From the NCBI GenBank assembly GCA_036504855.1, contig DASXUL010000122.1, forward strand, positions 1 through 64,000: DNA of 64,000 nucleotides, in the 5' to 3' direction. Under the pieces are notes generated by a model. It was not told where the DNA came from. It saw only the letters and a list, made by a program, of their open reading frames with translations, and did no database searches. Positions 1 through 7,891 of this stretch are shown here, piece by piece. Each line of letters opens with the position of its first letter. The stretch's first letter is position 1. The position numbers and the translations under genes were made by a program. The stretch is from DASXUL01 sp036504855 (lineage in GTDB: Bacteria; Armatimonadota; DTGP01; JAKQQT01).

Positions 1-91
1 CAGCATACAACTCGGCGTACTGGGCAGGCGTCAATCCCGTCAGCTTCCGCAGCAGACCGCCGCGAACCGCTACCACATCATATGTGATCAT
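1..91 (-). CDS. Transposase, N-terminal fragment (cut by window edge)
   Basis: A minus-strand frame opens with ATG at 91 and runs off the left edge. The 30 visible residues begin MITYDVVAVRGG and contain LRKLTGLTPAQYAELYA. The LTGLTPxxF/YxxL pattern is typical of the helix-turn-helix that starts many IS5-type (DDE_4) transposases. The catalytic part lies outside the window, so the family call rests on this short motif alone. A repeat arm at 132-169 lies just outside the presumed element end. Confidence 0.45.
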   Translation of the reverse strand, partial: MITYDVVAVRGGLLRKLTGLTPAQYAELYA

Positions 92-131
92 AGTGGTTAA
101 CACCATTTAGCACGTATTGCACAATTCATCT

Positions 132-169
132 AATGACAACCACACCCCTCCAGCCTACCTTGACGGAGT
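132..169. repeat. Solitary arm of a dispersed palindromic repeat
   Basis: These 38 bases match 45982-46019 with only about four differences. At 45893-46011 the same sequence forms the right half of a long palindrome; here only this half is present. The match begins right beside the presumed insertion-sequence end, so the other half may lie beyond the element, left of the window. The rest of 170-359 holds no gene that I can support. Confidence 0.6.
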
Positions 170-359
170 GCTGGGGGCGAGGATCGGACACGGGGATCTC
201 CCAACGCGGATGCTGATGACTGACGACTGAATACTGACGACTCCTTCCTGACTTGGCGCCGTGTTCGATTGGATCTGTTATCGAGCACGCTCTAGGCATG
301 CCCGGCCCTCTTCCGCCCATTGACCGCACGTTCCTCTGTGTCGTGGCGCGCCGGGCTCC

Positions 360-1181
360 TCAGGACCGGATGAACGCGAGCAGGTCGGCGTTGAGCTGGT
401 CTTTGTGGGTGGAGGGCAGACCGTGCGGCGCGCCGGGGTAGACTTTCAAGACGGAGCCCTTCACGATCTTTGCTGAGAGGCGGGCCGCATCGTCGATGGG
501 CACGATCTGGTCGTCGTCGCCGTGAACGATCAGGGTCGGCACGTCGATCTTCTGGAGGTCGTCCGTCTGGTCGGTCTCCGAGAAGACCTTGATGCAGTCG
601 TATGCGCCGTTGAGGCTCGCCATCATTCCCTGCCGCCAGAATGCGTCGCGTAGCCCCTGCGACACTTTGGAGCCCGGGCGGTTGGCGCCGTAGAACGGCT
701 CGCTCAGGTCCTTGAAGAACTGCGAGCGGTCGGCCAGCACGTTGGCCCGGATCTCATCGAACACCTCAATGGGCAGGCCGCCGGGGTTGCTTTCCGTCTT
801 CAGCATCAGTGGCGGGATGGCGCTGACCAGCACGGCCTTGGCCACGCGCTCCGCGCCGTGGCGGCCGATGTAGCGGGCCACTTCGCCGCCGCCGGTGGAG
901 TGGCCCACGTGGACGGCGTTGGTCAGGTCGAGCGCTTCCGCCAGTTCGGCCAGGTCGTCGGCGTAAGTATCCATGTCGTGGCCGGTCCAGGGCTGGGCGG
1001 ATCGACCGTGGCCGCGGCGGTCGTGGGCGACGCAGCGGTAGCCATGGGAGGCCAGGAACAGCATCTGGTCTTCCCAGGCGTCCGCGTTCAGCGGCCAGCC
1101 GTGGCTAAAGACGATGGGCTGTCCTTCTCCCCAGTCCTTGAAGTAGATCTCCGTGCCGTCTTTCGTGGTGATTGTGCTCAT
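360..1181 (-). CDS. Alpha/beta hydrolase, non-heme chloroperoxidase/esterase type
   Basis: A 273-residue single-domain alpha/beta hydrolase. The nucleophile elbow GHSTGGG puts the catalytic Ser at residue 95, the acid lies in HGDDDQIVP (about 222-224), and the His is in APHGLP (about 253). An oxyanion-hole HGWP is at 28-30. The N-terminus (TKDGTEIYFKDWGEGQP) and length match the cofactor-free chloroperoxidase/arylesterase group, which hydrolyses esters and can make peracids. There is no signal peptide, so it is probably cytoplasmic. An AAGGAGAG ribosome site lies 7 bases before the ATG. The upstream hydrolase gene on the same strand is 77 bases away. The true substrate cannot be read from sequence. 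Confidence 0.85.
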   Translation of the reverse strand: MSTITTKDGTEIYFKDWGEGQPIVFSHGWPLNADAWEDQMLFLASHGYRCVAHDRRGHGRSAQPWTGHDMDTYADDLAELAEALDLTNAVHVGHSTGGGEVARYIGRHGAERVAKAVLVSAIPPLMLKTESNPGGLPIEVFDEIRANVLADRSQFFKDLSEPFYGANRPGSKVSQGLRDAFWRQGMMASLNGAYDCIKVFSETDQTDDLQKIDVPTLIVHGDDDQIVPIDDAARLSAKIVKGSVLKVYPGAPHGLPSTHKDQLNADLLAFIRS

Positions 1182-1258
1182 CTAGGTCTCTCCTTTTCCT
1201 GTTGATGGGTCTGTGTTCAGGCGCCGGCTGTTCGGCGGTTTTCCTTCGTCGGGTCAGG

Positions 1259-2137
1259 TCAGACGAAACGCTGGACAAACGCCAGCGCGATGTCCGCAAC
1301 TTCGCGCCAGCCATTGTCCTCCGTCAAGGCGTGCCCTCGGTTGGGGACCTCGACGATCTCCGTTACGCCGGCGTTTCGCTGCTGCCGCTCAAACGACGCG
1401 TTAGCAATCGCCCACGGGACCGTGTTGTCCTTCTCGCCGGAGAGGATCAGCAGCGGGCCACGGTCCGGGTTGTCCGTGTCTACCTTCGCCTCGGTCCAGG
1501 GGTTCAAATTGGCGGCTGCCGCCTGGAAGAGCGGCACGCCCGAAGCGGGGACGGCGAAGCGTTCGTAGAGATCGTGGGCTTCCTCCTCGCTCACGGCGTT
1601 GGCGAAGGCGAAGCGGAACTGATCGTACGTGAGCGGGATGGCCCGGTTGCGGTTCGCCGGGTTGCCGAGCACCGGCCAGGCGGACTTGAGCGCGGAGAGC
1701 GGCAGGGGAAGGACGCCGCGGAACGGGGCGGGGTCGATGGCCACCGTGGCGGCAGAGAGGCCGCGGCCGGCCAGTATCTGCGCCAGCAGGCCGCCGAACG
1801 AGTGCCCGATGACAGCGGGCTTCTTCTGCAGCCCTCGGATGATCTTGTCGTAATGGTCGGCGATCTGGCCGACGGTCTTGTGCGCGAAGACTTCGGGGTT
1901 CGCGTTCGCCTCGCCTACGGTTTCGGGGTCATCCGGCCAGCCCGGCGTGAGCGCCGTGTAGCCGGCCTCCTCGAAAACGGTAGCCCAGCGGTCCCAACTG
2001 CAGGGCAGCAGCCAGAGGCCATGGACGAACGCCACGGGTTGCAGCCCGGTAGCGTTCGCGCGCCTCACCTGCTCCATCTCATGCTCTGTAATGGTTGCCG
2101 CCTTGGCGGGAGGCGGGTCGTCTATCGGGGATTCCAT
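1259..2137 (-). CDS. Alpha/beta hydrolase
   Basis: A 292-residue alpha/beta hydrolase with oxyanion strand VAFVHGLW (35-42), nucleophile GHSFGG (Ser113), acid in SGEKDNTVP (Asp237) and His in NRGHAL (about 269). All triad positions are present, so it should be active. There is no leader peptide. The ATG has AAGGAGAG upstream. It lies just upstream of a second hydrolase on the same strand, so the two may be co-transcribed. They are not close paralogues: the core sequences and spacing differ. The substrate is unknown; related lipase/esterase-like proteins act on small esters. Confidence 0.8.
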   Translation of the reverse strand: MESPIDDPPPAKAATITEHEMEQVRRANATGLQPVAFVHGLWLLPCSWDRWATVFEEAGYTALTPGWPDDPETVGEANANPEVFAHKTVGQIADHYDKIIRGLQKKPAVIGHSFGGLLAQILAGRGLSAATVAIDPAPFRGVLPLPLSALKSAWPVLGNPANRNRAIPLTYDQFRFAFANAVSEEEAHDLYERFAVPASGVPLFQAAAANLNPWTEAKVDTDNPDRGPLLILSGEKDNTVPWAIANASFERQQRNAGVTEIVEVPNRGHALTEDNGWREVADIALAFVQRFV

Positions 2138-2643
2138 TAACCACTCTCCTTAGCTGACAACTGCCTGATGACAGCGTGGCTACCACTCGGCCGCGACGCG
2201 GCTCTACAGAACTCCCTTCGCCCTATACGCGATGCGTCCGGCGCGGAGCCGTTCCAGGTCGGGGCCGATTGTGTTGTCTACCCTGCCCATGAGGCGCCAG
2301 TTCCAGACAGGTTTCGGTTGTGCCGCCGTCAACGCATATGGCGCCTTCATCCATCCACGGAACGGTTAGCCCCCCGGGGCGGCGGGGCTGGGCTTGCCCT
2401 GCCTGGCGCCCGGCTCCCCTCGACCAGACGCGTTTCACGGGGGCCAACGGCCCGTTTCCCGTCCCTCGGAAGGCGGTCGACAGGCCGCCTGGGCGCCGTG
2501 GCGTTCCGTGCGGCCCGCGCTGGTGGGGACATGCGGCCTATCATGGCCTGTATGCAGCGCAGAAGCCTCGTTTCCGTTAACTGAAGTCCCACCGCCCCGC
2601 GGGAGTCGAGGCAGTACATGCCGTCCGAAGGTAACTCGAACAG
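2138..2643. other. Gene-free stretch with one dispersed repeat
   Basis: About 500 bases between divergent genes. Open frames here have no family signature, and I do not support any as a gene. The only recognisable piece is a copy of the repeat core at 2384-2403. No clear promoter was found for either neighbour. Confidence 0.5.
2384..2403. repeat. Short dispersed repeat core
   Basis: GGGGCTGGGCTTGCCCTGCC occurs here and again, identically, at 33014-33033, where it is one arm of a cruciform-like inverted repeat. Bases 2350-2357 (CATCCACG) also resemble the inner part of the other copy. Two copies 30 kb apart in intergenic DNA suggest a REP-type family. Confidence 0.55.
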
Positions 2644-3765
2644 ATGAACATCAGTCGTGCCCGTGTATTCCCCTTGGCTCTTCTATGTGCAGCGCCCTCA
2701 ACCCTCGCTTTGTACTCAGCTCTGCCCCACCACATGAATGCGGCTGTGTACAGCGTCGTAGACCTTGGGACACTGGCCCCCGGGAGGAGCAGCGGCTCGG
2801 ACATCAACAATCGCGGTGATGTTGTCGGGATCGTGGACCTGACCCCCGAGAACCTGCCTCCCGGTCCCCACGGAGGAATTAGCAACGGCGCCATCGGGCT
2901 TCTGAAGGCGCGTGCGTTCCTGTGGCGGAAAGGGAGGATGCGGGACCTTGGCCCTTTTCCGGGGAGCCGCTTCGTCGGGGTGGACGCCATCAATGACTCC
3001 GGGCAGGTGCTTGCTCACGGTATGATGGCGGACGGCTTCTACAACACGTTCCTCTGGGAGAAGGGCCGGGTACGTGACCTGGGACGTCTGGGCGACCGCG
3101 ATGGCGGCGCGCATTCGATCAGTAAGATGGGCGTCATCGTAGGACGTTGGGAAGCCGGAATTGCATCCCGCGCGTTTGCGTGGACCTCGAAGGCCGGCCG
3201 GAAGCTCCTCACAACGCCAGAAGGAGAAGACAGCCTGGCTTCCGGCATCAATGACCGTGGCGAGATCGTGGGAGCGATCAGCCGCCCAGGTCAGGGATAC
3301 CAGGCGTGTGTGTGGCGGAACGGGAGGATCTTGTTCCTTGGCCGGCTCGGGAACAGCTACAGCTTCGCGGACGCGGTGAACAACCGGGGCGACGTGGTAG
3401 GTCACTCGGCCATCCGTGGCAGCGATTACCGTTCCCACGCCTTCCTGTGGCGAAAGGGCAAGATAACCGATCTTGGCGTCCTCCCCGGCTACGACGATAG
3501 CGAGCCAACGGACATAAATGACTCGGGCGTCGTGGTCGGCAACGTGATCTACGGGCTGGTGGGTGAGACCACCACCGACAAGAAGGGCTGGGGGCAGCAC
3601 CCATTCCTGTGGAAAGCCGGGAAGATGTGCGACCTCAACGACTTGATCCCACCGGCGTCCGGTTGGGAGGTAAAGGGCCCCAGCGGCATCAACGACGCCG
3701 GGTTCATCACTGGGCAGGGCACACACAACGGTAGGGAGCGAGCTTATCTTCTCATCCCGCGGTGA
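2644..3765 (+). CDS. Secreted HAF-repeat protein
   Basis: A 373-residue protein with a short hydrophobic leader (residues about 7-26, ALLCAAPSTLALYSA), then repeated units of the kind DLGxLPGxxxSxAxxINxxGxVVG...HAFLWxxGxMxDLG. At least six units are visible, including AFLWRKGRMRDLG, TFLWEKGRVRDLG and AFLWRKGKITDLG. This is the 'HAF' extracellular repeat family, thought to form a beta-propeller-like fold; its function is unknown. No anchor, autotransporter domain or sorting signal follows the repeats, so it is probably released or periplasmic. There is no strong ribosome site before the ATG, and other nearby starts are possible. It stands alone, facing away from the hydrolases. Confidence 0.8.
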   Translation: MNISRARVFPLALLCAAPSTLALYSALPHHMNAAVYSVVDLGTLAPGRSSGSDINNRGDVVGIVDLTPENLPPGPHGGISNGAIGLLKARAFLWRKGRMRDLGPFPGSRFVGVDAINDSGQVLAHGMMADGFYNTFLWEKGRVRDLGRLGDRDGGAHSISKMGVIVGRWEAGIASRAFAWTSKAGRKLLTTPEGEDSLASGINDRGEIVGAISRPGQGYQACVWRNGRILFLGRLGNSYSFADAVNNRGDVVGHSAIRGSDYRSHAFLWRKGKITDLGVLPGYDDSEPTDINDSGVVVGNVIYGLVGETTTDKKGWGQHPFLWKAGKMCDLNDLIPPASGWEVKGPSGINDAGFITGQGTHNGRERAYLLIPR

Positions 3766-4087
3766 TGGAGCGCCTGTGCCGCGGACCACCCATCGCCGCA
3801 CGTTCTGAGAGGCTGGTCCCTTTACCACCTCCCCGTACTCGCGCCCGTGCCCCACAGGGCATTCGCCTATCATCGTCCCTGAACTTGGGGCGCTTGGCAG
3901 ACGATGGACCGGATACACCGGGCCTCCTGGATAACGTGCGAAGACCGACGTCATAGGCGCGGGGCGTTGCGCTGAGTGGAGAGAGCAACGCGCAGCACGC
4001 CGCGCCGGACTCGAGCGCACCCCACTCCGGCGACCGAGACCGGGACTCAGGCAGTCGCCAAGAGGCGCTCAGCGGGAGGCGGCGAGA
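3766..4087. other. Convergent intergenic region with possible bidirectional terminator
   Basis: About 320 bases between two convergent genes. GCGTTGC at 3964-3970 pairs with GCAACGC at 3985-3991, a modest hairpin without a T-run. No coding sequence is supported. Confidence 0.35.
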
Positions 4088-4849
4088 TCACCCCCGCTTG
4101 CAGAGGAGGGACTCTACGATGGGGGTCTCTTCCGGCGAATCCAGGTCGGCGCCGACTTCGGCGTAGGAGGTCTGGAGGCCGCGGGCATTGGCGTTCAAGA
4201 TGCGGGAGATCTGGCGCTCCAGATCGCGAATGGTGGCGCGGTGCGAGAGGAACTTCACCATGAAGATGGGGGAGATCAGCCGGGCCAGTTCGACGGGGTT
4301 CTTTCGCGCGGCGATCGCCTTTCGAATGAGGGCATCCTGCGCGAGGATGGCCGGGCCCTTCACCAGCATCAGGTTTCCGCCCGTGAAGACGCCTTCTCGG
4401 AGCGTTACGTAGGTGCGGCTGAGGCCGGGGCATTGGCTGAGGCAGTCTGCCTTCGAGATGAACGGGTACACGAAGTCCACGTCCATCGCCGCGGCGCGGC
4501 GCACGTAGTCGTCGATGGAGGCGGGGGTCATCAGGGGGGCATCGGCGGCAACGGTGAGCACCAGCCCCGGTGGCGCGTGCCTCAGCCCGGTGGCGATGTT
4601 GTCCCACAGCGTCTCGGCCACGGGCAGCAGCGTGGCGTCTCCGATGACGGGCCGCAGTTCCTCGGGCCCGACGATGCTGATGGTCCCGACCGTCTCCGAT
4701 GCGCGCAGGGCATCCAGTACGTAGGAGAGGATGGGGCGGCCCGCTAGCAGCGCCAGCGCCCGCCACTTCGGCCAACCCTGGGCCTCAACCTCCGGCTTCG
4801 ATTGCCCGCCGGCCAGCACCACGGCGGGGATCTTCGCAGTATCGCTCAT
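4088..4849 (-). CDS. Nucleotidyltransferase family protein (MobA-like NTP transferase)
   Basis: A 253-residue Rossmann-like nucleotidyltransferase. The N-terminal nucleotide-binding signature is VVLAGGQSKPEV (9-20), followed by PKW and LLAGRPILSYVLDAL. A metal-binding ADAPLM motif sits at about 122-127. These features match the NTP_transf_3/MobA-like fold that joins an NTP to a small phosphorylated substrate. The exact product cannot be assigned: the signature residues of MobA, IspD or GlmU are not all there. The start ATG overlaps the ispE stop (ATGA), so the two genes are translationally coupled. It is the last gene of the tsaE-tsaB-ispE string, where an IspD-like partner would make sense, but this is inference. 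Confidence 0.75.
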   Translation of the reverse strand: MSDTAKIPAVVLAGGQSKPEVEAQGWPKWRALALLAGRPILSYVLDALRASETVGTISIVGPEELRPVIGDATLLPVAETLWDNIATGLRHAPPGLVLTVAADAPLMTPASIDDYVRRAAAMDVDFVYPFISKADCLSQCPGLSRTYVTLREGVFTGGNLMLVKGPAILAQDALIRKAIAARKNPVELARLISPIFMVKFLSHRATIRDLERQISRILNANARGLQTSYAEVGADLDSPEETPIVESLLCKRG

Positions 4850-5697
4850 TCGTCACCTTTCCAGGGAAGCGCCACGGTGTGGCAGGCAATGGCCCATATG
4901 CCGGACATCTCTATCTCGGCCTGCATCCGCCGCGCATGGGCTTCGTCGGATGCCAAACCTAATACCGCCGAGCCGCTGCCGGACAGTAAGGCGCCAAGGG
5001 CGCCGGCGCACAGCAGTTCGTCCCGAAGTCGCCGCGCGCTCGGGCAGAGCGCGAACGCGGATTCCGCGAGGCCGTTCTGCAGGCGGCCTGCCAGGGCCGC
5101 GACGTCACGCGGCGGCCACGCGGCTGGGGCGCCGGCGCCATACGCCCCGCGGGCGTCGGCTTCGCGGTAAACAAATGGGGTAGACAGGGACTCGGCCGGC
5201 TTCGCCACGACCATCCACAAGCGGGGTGGGGGCGGAAGCGGGGTGAGGCGTTCGCCCCGGCCCTCCGCCAGGGCTGTTCCGGCCGTGAGGAAGAACGGCA
5301 CATCGGACCCCAGCGTCGCGCCGATGGCCATGAGGCGCTCGGTTTCGAAGTCCAGAGACCAAAGGGCATTGAGCCCGAGCAGCGTGGCGGCGGCGTCCGA
5401 GCTGCCGCCGCCGAGGCCGGCGCCGGCCGGGATACGCTTGTCCAGAACGATGCGAGCGCCGTGCCCTCCGCCGGCGGCCTGGTCCAGGGCGGCCGCCGCA
5501 CGGTAGACGAGGTTGGTCCTGTCGGGCGGCGCGTCCTCGTTGCCGCCGTCCAGCGTTATGCCGTCACCTACTTCCAGAGTGAGCTTGTCGCACAGTGAGA
5601 TCGCCTGCATCACGCTGCGGATCTCGTGGTAGCCATCGGGCCGGCGGGCAAGGACCTCCAGCGTGAAGTTTACCTTGGCGGGGGCGAGGACGGTCAC
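4846..5697 (-). CDS. ispE: 4-diphosphocytidyl-2-C-methyl-D-erythritol kinase
   Basis: IspE phosphorylates CDP-methylerythritol in the non-mevalonate (MEP) route to isoprenoids. The 283 residues carry all GHMP-kinase motifs: PAKVNFTLEVLARRPDGYHE at the N-terminus, the glycine-rich ATP loop PAGAGLGGGSSDAAA (about 90-104) and the late LLSGSGSAVLGL loop. Length is normal. The start is GTG at 5697, overlapping the tsaB stop (GTGA); at the other end its stop overlaps the nucleotidyltransferase start. It therefore sits in a tightly coupled cytoplasmic operon with tRNA-modification genes. Confidence 0.95.
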   Translation of the reverse strand: MTVLAPAKVNFTLEVLARRPDGYHEIRSVMQAISLCDKLTLEVGDGITLDGGNEDAPPDRTNLVYRAAAALDQAAGGGHGARIVLDKRIPAGAGLGGGSSDAAATLLGLNALWSLDFETERLMAIGATLGSDVPFFLTAGTALAEGRGERLTPLPPPPRLWMVVAKPAESLSTPFVYREADARGAYGAGAPAAWPPRDVAALAGRLQNGLAESAFALCPSARRLRDELLCAGALGALLSGSGSAVLGLASDEAHARRMQAEIEMSGIWAIACHTVALPWKGDE

Positions 5698-6380
5698 GGC
5701 CGGTAGCCCTCACGCCGCTCCTCGGCGGCCGACCGGCCGACGTAAAGAGGGGTGAGCGTGAGCGGATCGTCGATCTCGCCCTTCACAAGGCGTTCGTGCC
5801 CGATGTAGGCCGCGTTGAGCGCGTGCGGGTGGTGCGCGCCGGCCAGGATCGGCATGCCGGTTCCGGTGAGGCCTTCTCGGAGGGCCGCATCCCCGAGCAG
5901 GAGCACCGGCGATGTCGCCAAGGCCAGCCGCTCGCGAAGCTCATCGGTGGATAGCATGCGAATCGTCCGATCGGTATCGCACTCCCCGCGGCTGTACCAT
6001 CGGACATAGTAGAAGCCGCGCCGGGCCGACATGGTCACCACGAGGCAGGTCCCGCCTCGGGCCAGGGGCTCATACGGCAGTGCCACGGAGTCCATCGTGT
6101 CCACGCCGATCACAGGAAGCCCCGCGACCTGCGCCAGCGTTTTGGCCGTGGCCACGCCGATGCGCAACCCGGTGAAGGAGCCAGGCCCCAGCGATACGGC
6201 GATGCCATGCATGTCCGTCAGCGCCAGCTTCTCCTCGCTCAGCATGCGCTCGATGGTGGGAACCAGCCGTGCGGACAGCTCCATATGGTTGACGAAAGCG
6301 CGGGAGGCCACCGGTCCGGCGTCGTCCCACAATGCCACGCCGCACCACGGCGTAGACGTTTCAATCCCCAGAACGCGCAA
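5694..6380 (-). CDS. tsaB: tRNA threonylcarbamoyladenosine biosynthesis protein TsaB
   Basis: TsaB partners TsaD and TsaE to make the t6A37 modification on tRNAs that read ANN codons. The 228 residues start LGIETSTPWCGVALWD and contain GPGSFTGLRIG (about 70-80), the hallmark of the ASKHA fold of TsaB/TsaD. The start is a TTG at 6380, chosen because it gives the conserved N-terminus and has GGAGG seven bases upstream. This places the start inside the last 20 bases of tsaE. The ispE GTG overlaps the stop. TsaD is not in the window. Confidence 0.93.
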   Translation of the reverse strand: MRVLGIETSTPWCGVALWDDAGPVASRAFVNHMELSARLVPTIERMLSEEKLALTDMHGIAVSLGPGSFTGLRIGVATAKTLAQVAGLPVIGVDTMDSVALPYEPLARGGTCLVVTMSARRGFYYVRWYSRGECDTDRTIRMLSTDELRERLALATSPVLLLGDAALREGLTGTGMPILAGAHHPHALNAAYIGHERLVKGEIDDPLTLTPLYVGRSAAEERREGYRP

Positions 6381-6828
6381 ATGCTTCCTCCACAGCGCTA
6401 ATCCACCGATCGGCGCCGGTGATGCTCACGGTGCGCCTGTCTCCATCGTGGTCCAGGCGGACAGATACGTTCTCGAGAAGGGCTCCGGCGATATTGCCCG
6501 GCCATTCCAGAACCAACGCCCACCCGTCGTCCAGGTATTCATCCAAGCCTAGCTGCTCCGCATCGGACGCTCCGTTGAGGCGGTAGGCGTCTACGTGCAG
6601 CAAGGGAACCCGGCCGCCGCGGTACTCGCTCATCAGCGCGAAGGTGGGGGAAAGGACGTCGCCCGAAATCCCCAATCCCGCGGCGAGCCCCTGCGTGAGG
6701 GTGGTCTTTCCGGCGCCCAGGTCCCCAGACAGGGCGAGAACGTCGCCGGGGCGGACGGCGCGCGCCAGCGCCGCGCCGAACCGACGCGTTTGATCCGCGT
6801 CCAGTAGTGTGGCCGTCATGCTCGCCAT
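6361..6828 (-). CDS. tsaE: tRNA threonylcarbamoyladenosine biosynthesis ATPase TsaE
   Basis: The P-loop ATPase of the t6A machinery. Its 155 residues hold a Walker A GDLGAGKTTLTQG (Lys41), a switch-like SPTFALMSEY and a DAYRLNGASDAEQLGLDEYLDDG segment typical of the family. ATG at 6828 is the longest start; Met4 at 6819 is an alternative and would align well with homologues. The gene lies 4 bases after thiL and overlaps tsaB by 20 bases, so thiL-tsaE-tsaB-ispE look like one transcript. Confidence 0.95.
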   Translation of the reverse strand: MASMTATLLDADQTRRFGAALARAVRPGDVLALSGDLGAGKTTLTQGLAAGLGISGDVLSPTFALMSEYRGGRVPLLHVDAYRLNGASDAEQLGLDEYLDDGWALVLEWPGNIAGALLENVSVRLDHDGDRRTVSITGADRWISAVEEAFARSGD

Positions 6829-6832
6829 GCTT

Positions 6833-7810
6833 TCAAAAGTGCCGAAAGGCGCGGGGCGCGATGGGCGCGCTCGAACCGTCTTCCGAGATCATTATGACGC
6901 CCGTTCCGTTCACGATGCGGCCGATGCGGGTAAGCGGAACGCCGCCGCGCGCGCCCTGAGCGGCGTTTTTCGCCTCTGCAGCTCGATCCGGATTCACAGT
7001 CATCAGCAACTCATAGTCTTCGCCGCCGTGCAGCGCGAGGTCCAGCGGATCCCAACCATTGTCCGTGCACGCCGCCCTGAGTTCACCAGACAGCGGGATG
7101 GCGCCGCTCTCAATCACCGCGCCCACGCGGCTCTCCTCCAGGATATGCCCAAGGTCTCCGGCAAGGCCGTCGCTGATGTCGATCATGGCAGATACGGCGC
7201 CGGCCCGCCGGACCGCGCGCCCCTGCCAGACCCTTGGCTCGGGAGCGTCATGCCGGGCTTTCAGGTATGCCCCAACTCGATCCGCCTGGCGCAGGAGCAA
7301 CCCGGCGGCGGAGTCACCCAATGTGCCGCTGACCCAGATCTCATCGCCCGCGCGGGCGCCGGAGCGGCGAAGGGCCTGGCCGGTAGGCACGAATCCGAAG
7401 GCGGTAACGCTTATCGCAGTCGCAAGCGGCGAAGCCACTATGTCGCCGCCCACAATGGCGGCATCTTCACTGGCGGATGCAATCAGGGAGGCTGCGCCGA
7501 GGTAGAACTGCTCCACGTCGGATACTCGCGTATCCGCTCGCAACCCAAGGGTCAGCAGCGCTCCGGCGGGAAGCGCGCCCATCGCCGCAACGTCGCTGAA
7601 GTTCACGGCCAGCGACTTCCACCCCAGATCGCGCCAGGTGGTCCATTCATGCCGGAAGTGCACGCCCTCAATCAGGGCGTCGGCGGTGATCACCAGTTCA
7701 TGCCCATCGGGCGGCCTGAGCACGGCGCAATCGTCTCCGACGCCCCGCACCACGTCCAGCCTTCGCAGGCGCTCAATGAGCCCGAATTCGCCAACCTCGG
7801 ATACCAGCAT
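6833..7810 (-). CDS. thiL: Thiamine-monophosphate kinase
   Basis: ThiL phosphorylates thiamine monophosphate to the coenzyme thiamine diphosphate. The AIRS/PurM-type features are present: GDDCAVL near the N-terminus, NFSDVAAMGA, IVGGDIVAS, the DISDGLAGDLGHI motif and GGEDYELL. Start choice: ATG at 7810 gives the family N-terminus MLVSEVGEFGLIERL. A longer frame from 7843 is open, but its extra residues (MSLCLCGYHD) are encoded by the arm of a repeat hairpin, so I reject it. No clear ribosome site precedes 7810. The product would have 325 residues, normal for ThiL. Confidence 0.92.
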   Translation of the reverse strand: MLVSEVGEFGLIERLRRLDVVRGVGDDCAVLRPPDGHELVITADALIEGVHFRHEWTTWRDLGWKSLAVNFSDVAAMGALPAGALLTLGLRADTRVSDVEQFYLGAASLIASASEDAAIVGGDIVASPLATAISVTAFGFVPTGQALRRSGARAGDEIWVSGTLGDSAAGLLLRQADRVGAYLKARHDAPEPRVWQGRAVRRAGAVSAMIDISDGLAGDLGHILEESRVGAVIESGAIPLSGELRAACTDNGWDPLDLALHGGEDYELLMTVNPDRAAEAKNAAQGARGGVPLTRIGRIVNGTGVIMISEDGSSAPIAPRAFRHF

Positions 7811-7822
7811 AGGATCATGATA

Positions 7823-7881
7823 ACCACAGAGGCACAGAGACACAGAGAGAGATGATCTCTGTGTCTCTGTGCCTCTGTGGT
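7823..7881. repeat. Perfect inverted repeat (26-bp arms, 7-nt loop)
   Basis: The left arm 7823-7848 begins ACCACAGAGGCACAGAG and is perfectly complementary to the right arm 7856-7881; the loop is GAGATGA. The base composition, a CACAGAG-type pattern on one strand, is unlike the coding DNA around it. Similar CACAGAG-rich repeats are common in unrelated bacterial genomes. It lies between tpiA and thiL, so its RNA would form a very stable hairpin in their shared transcript and could act as a terminator or mRNA-end stabiliser. Confidence 0.9.
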
Positions 7882-7891
7882 ATTTCGACGA

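Noticed and set aside
190..245. CTGACGACT tandem-like repeats, also near 48520-48545
   Set aside because: Short and imperfect copies of a common spacer-type sequence; no consistent period or link to a gene.
7811..7843. Start of thiL at 7843
   Set aside because: The extra residues come from the repeat hairpin and are not part of the ThiL family; 7810 gives the conserved start.
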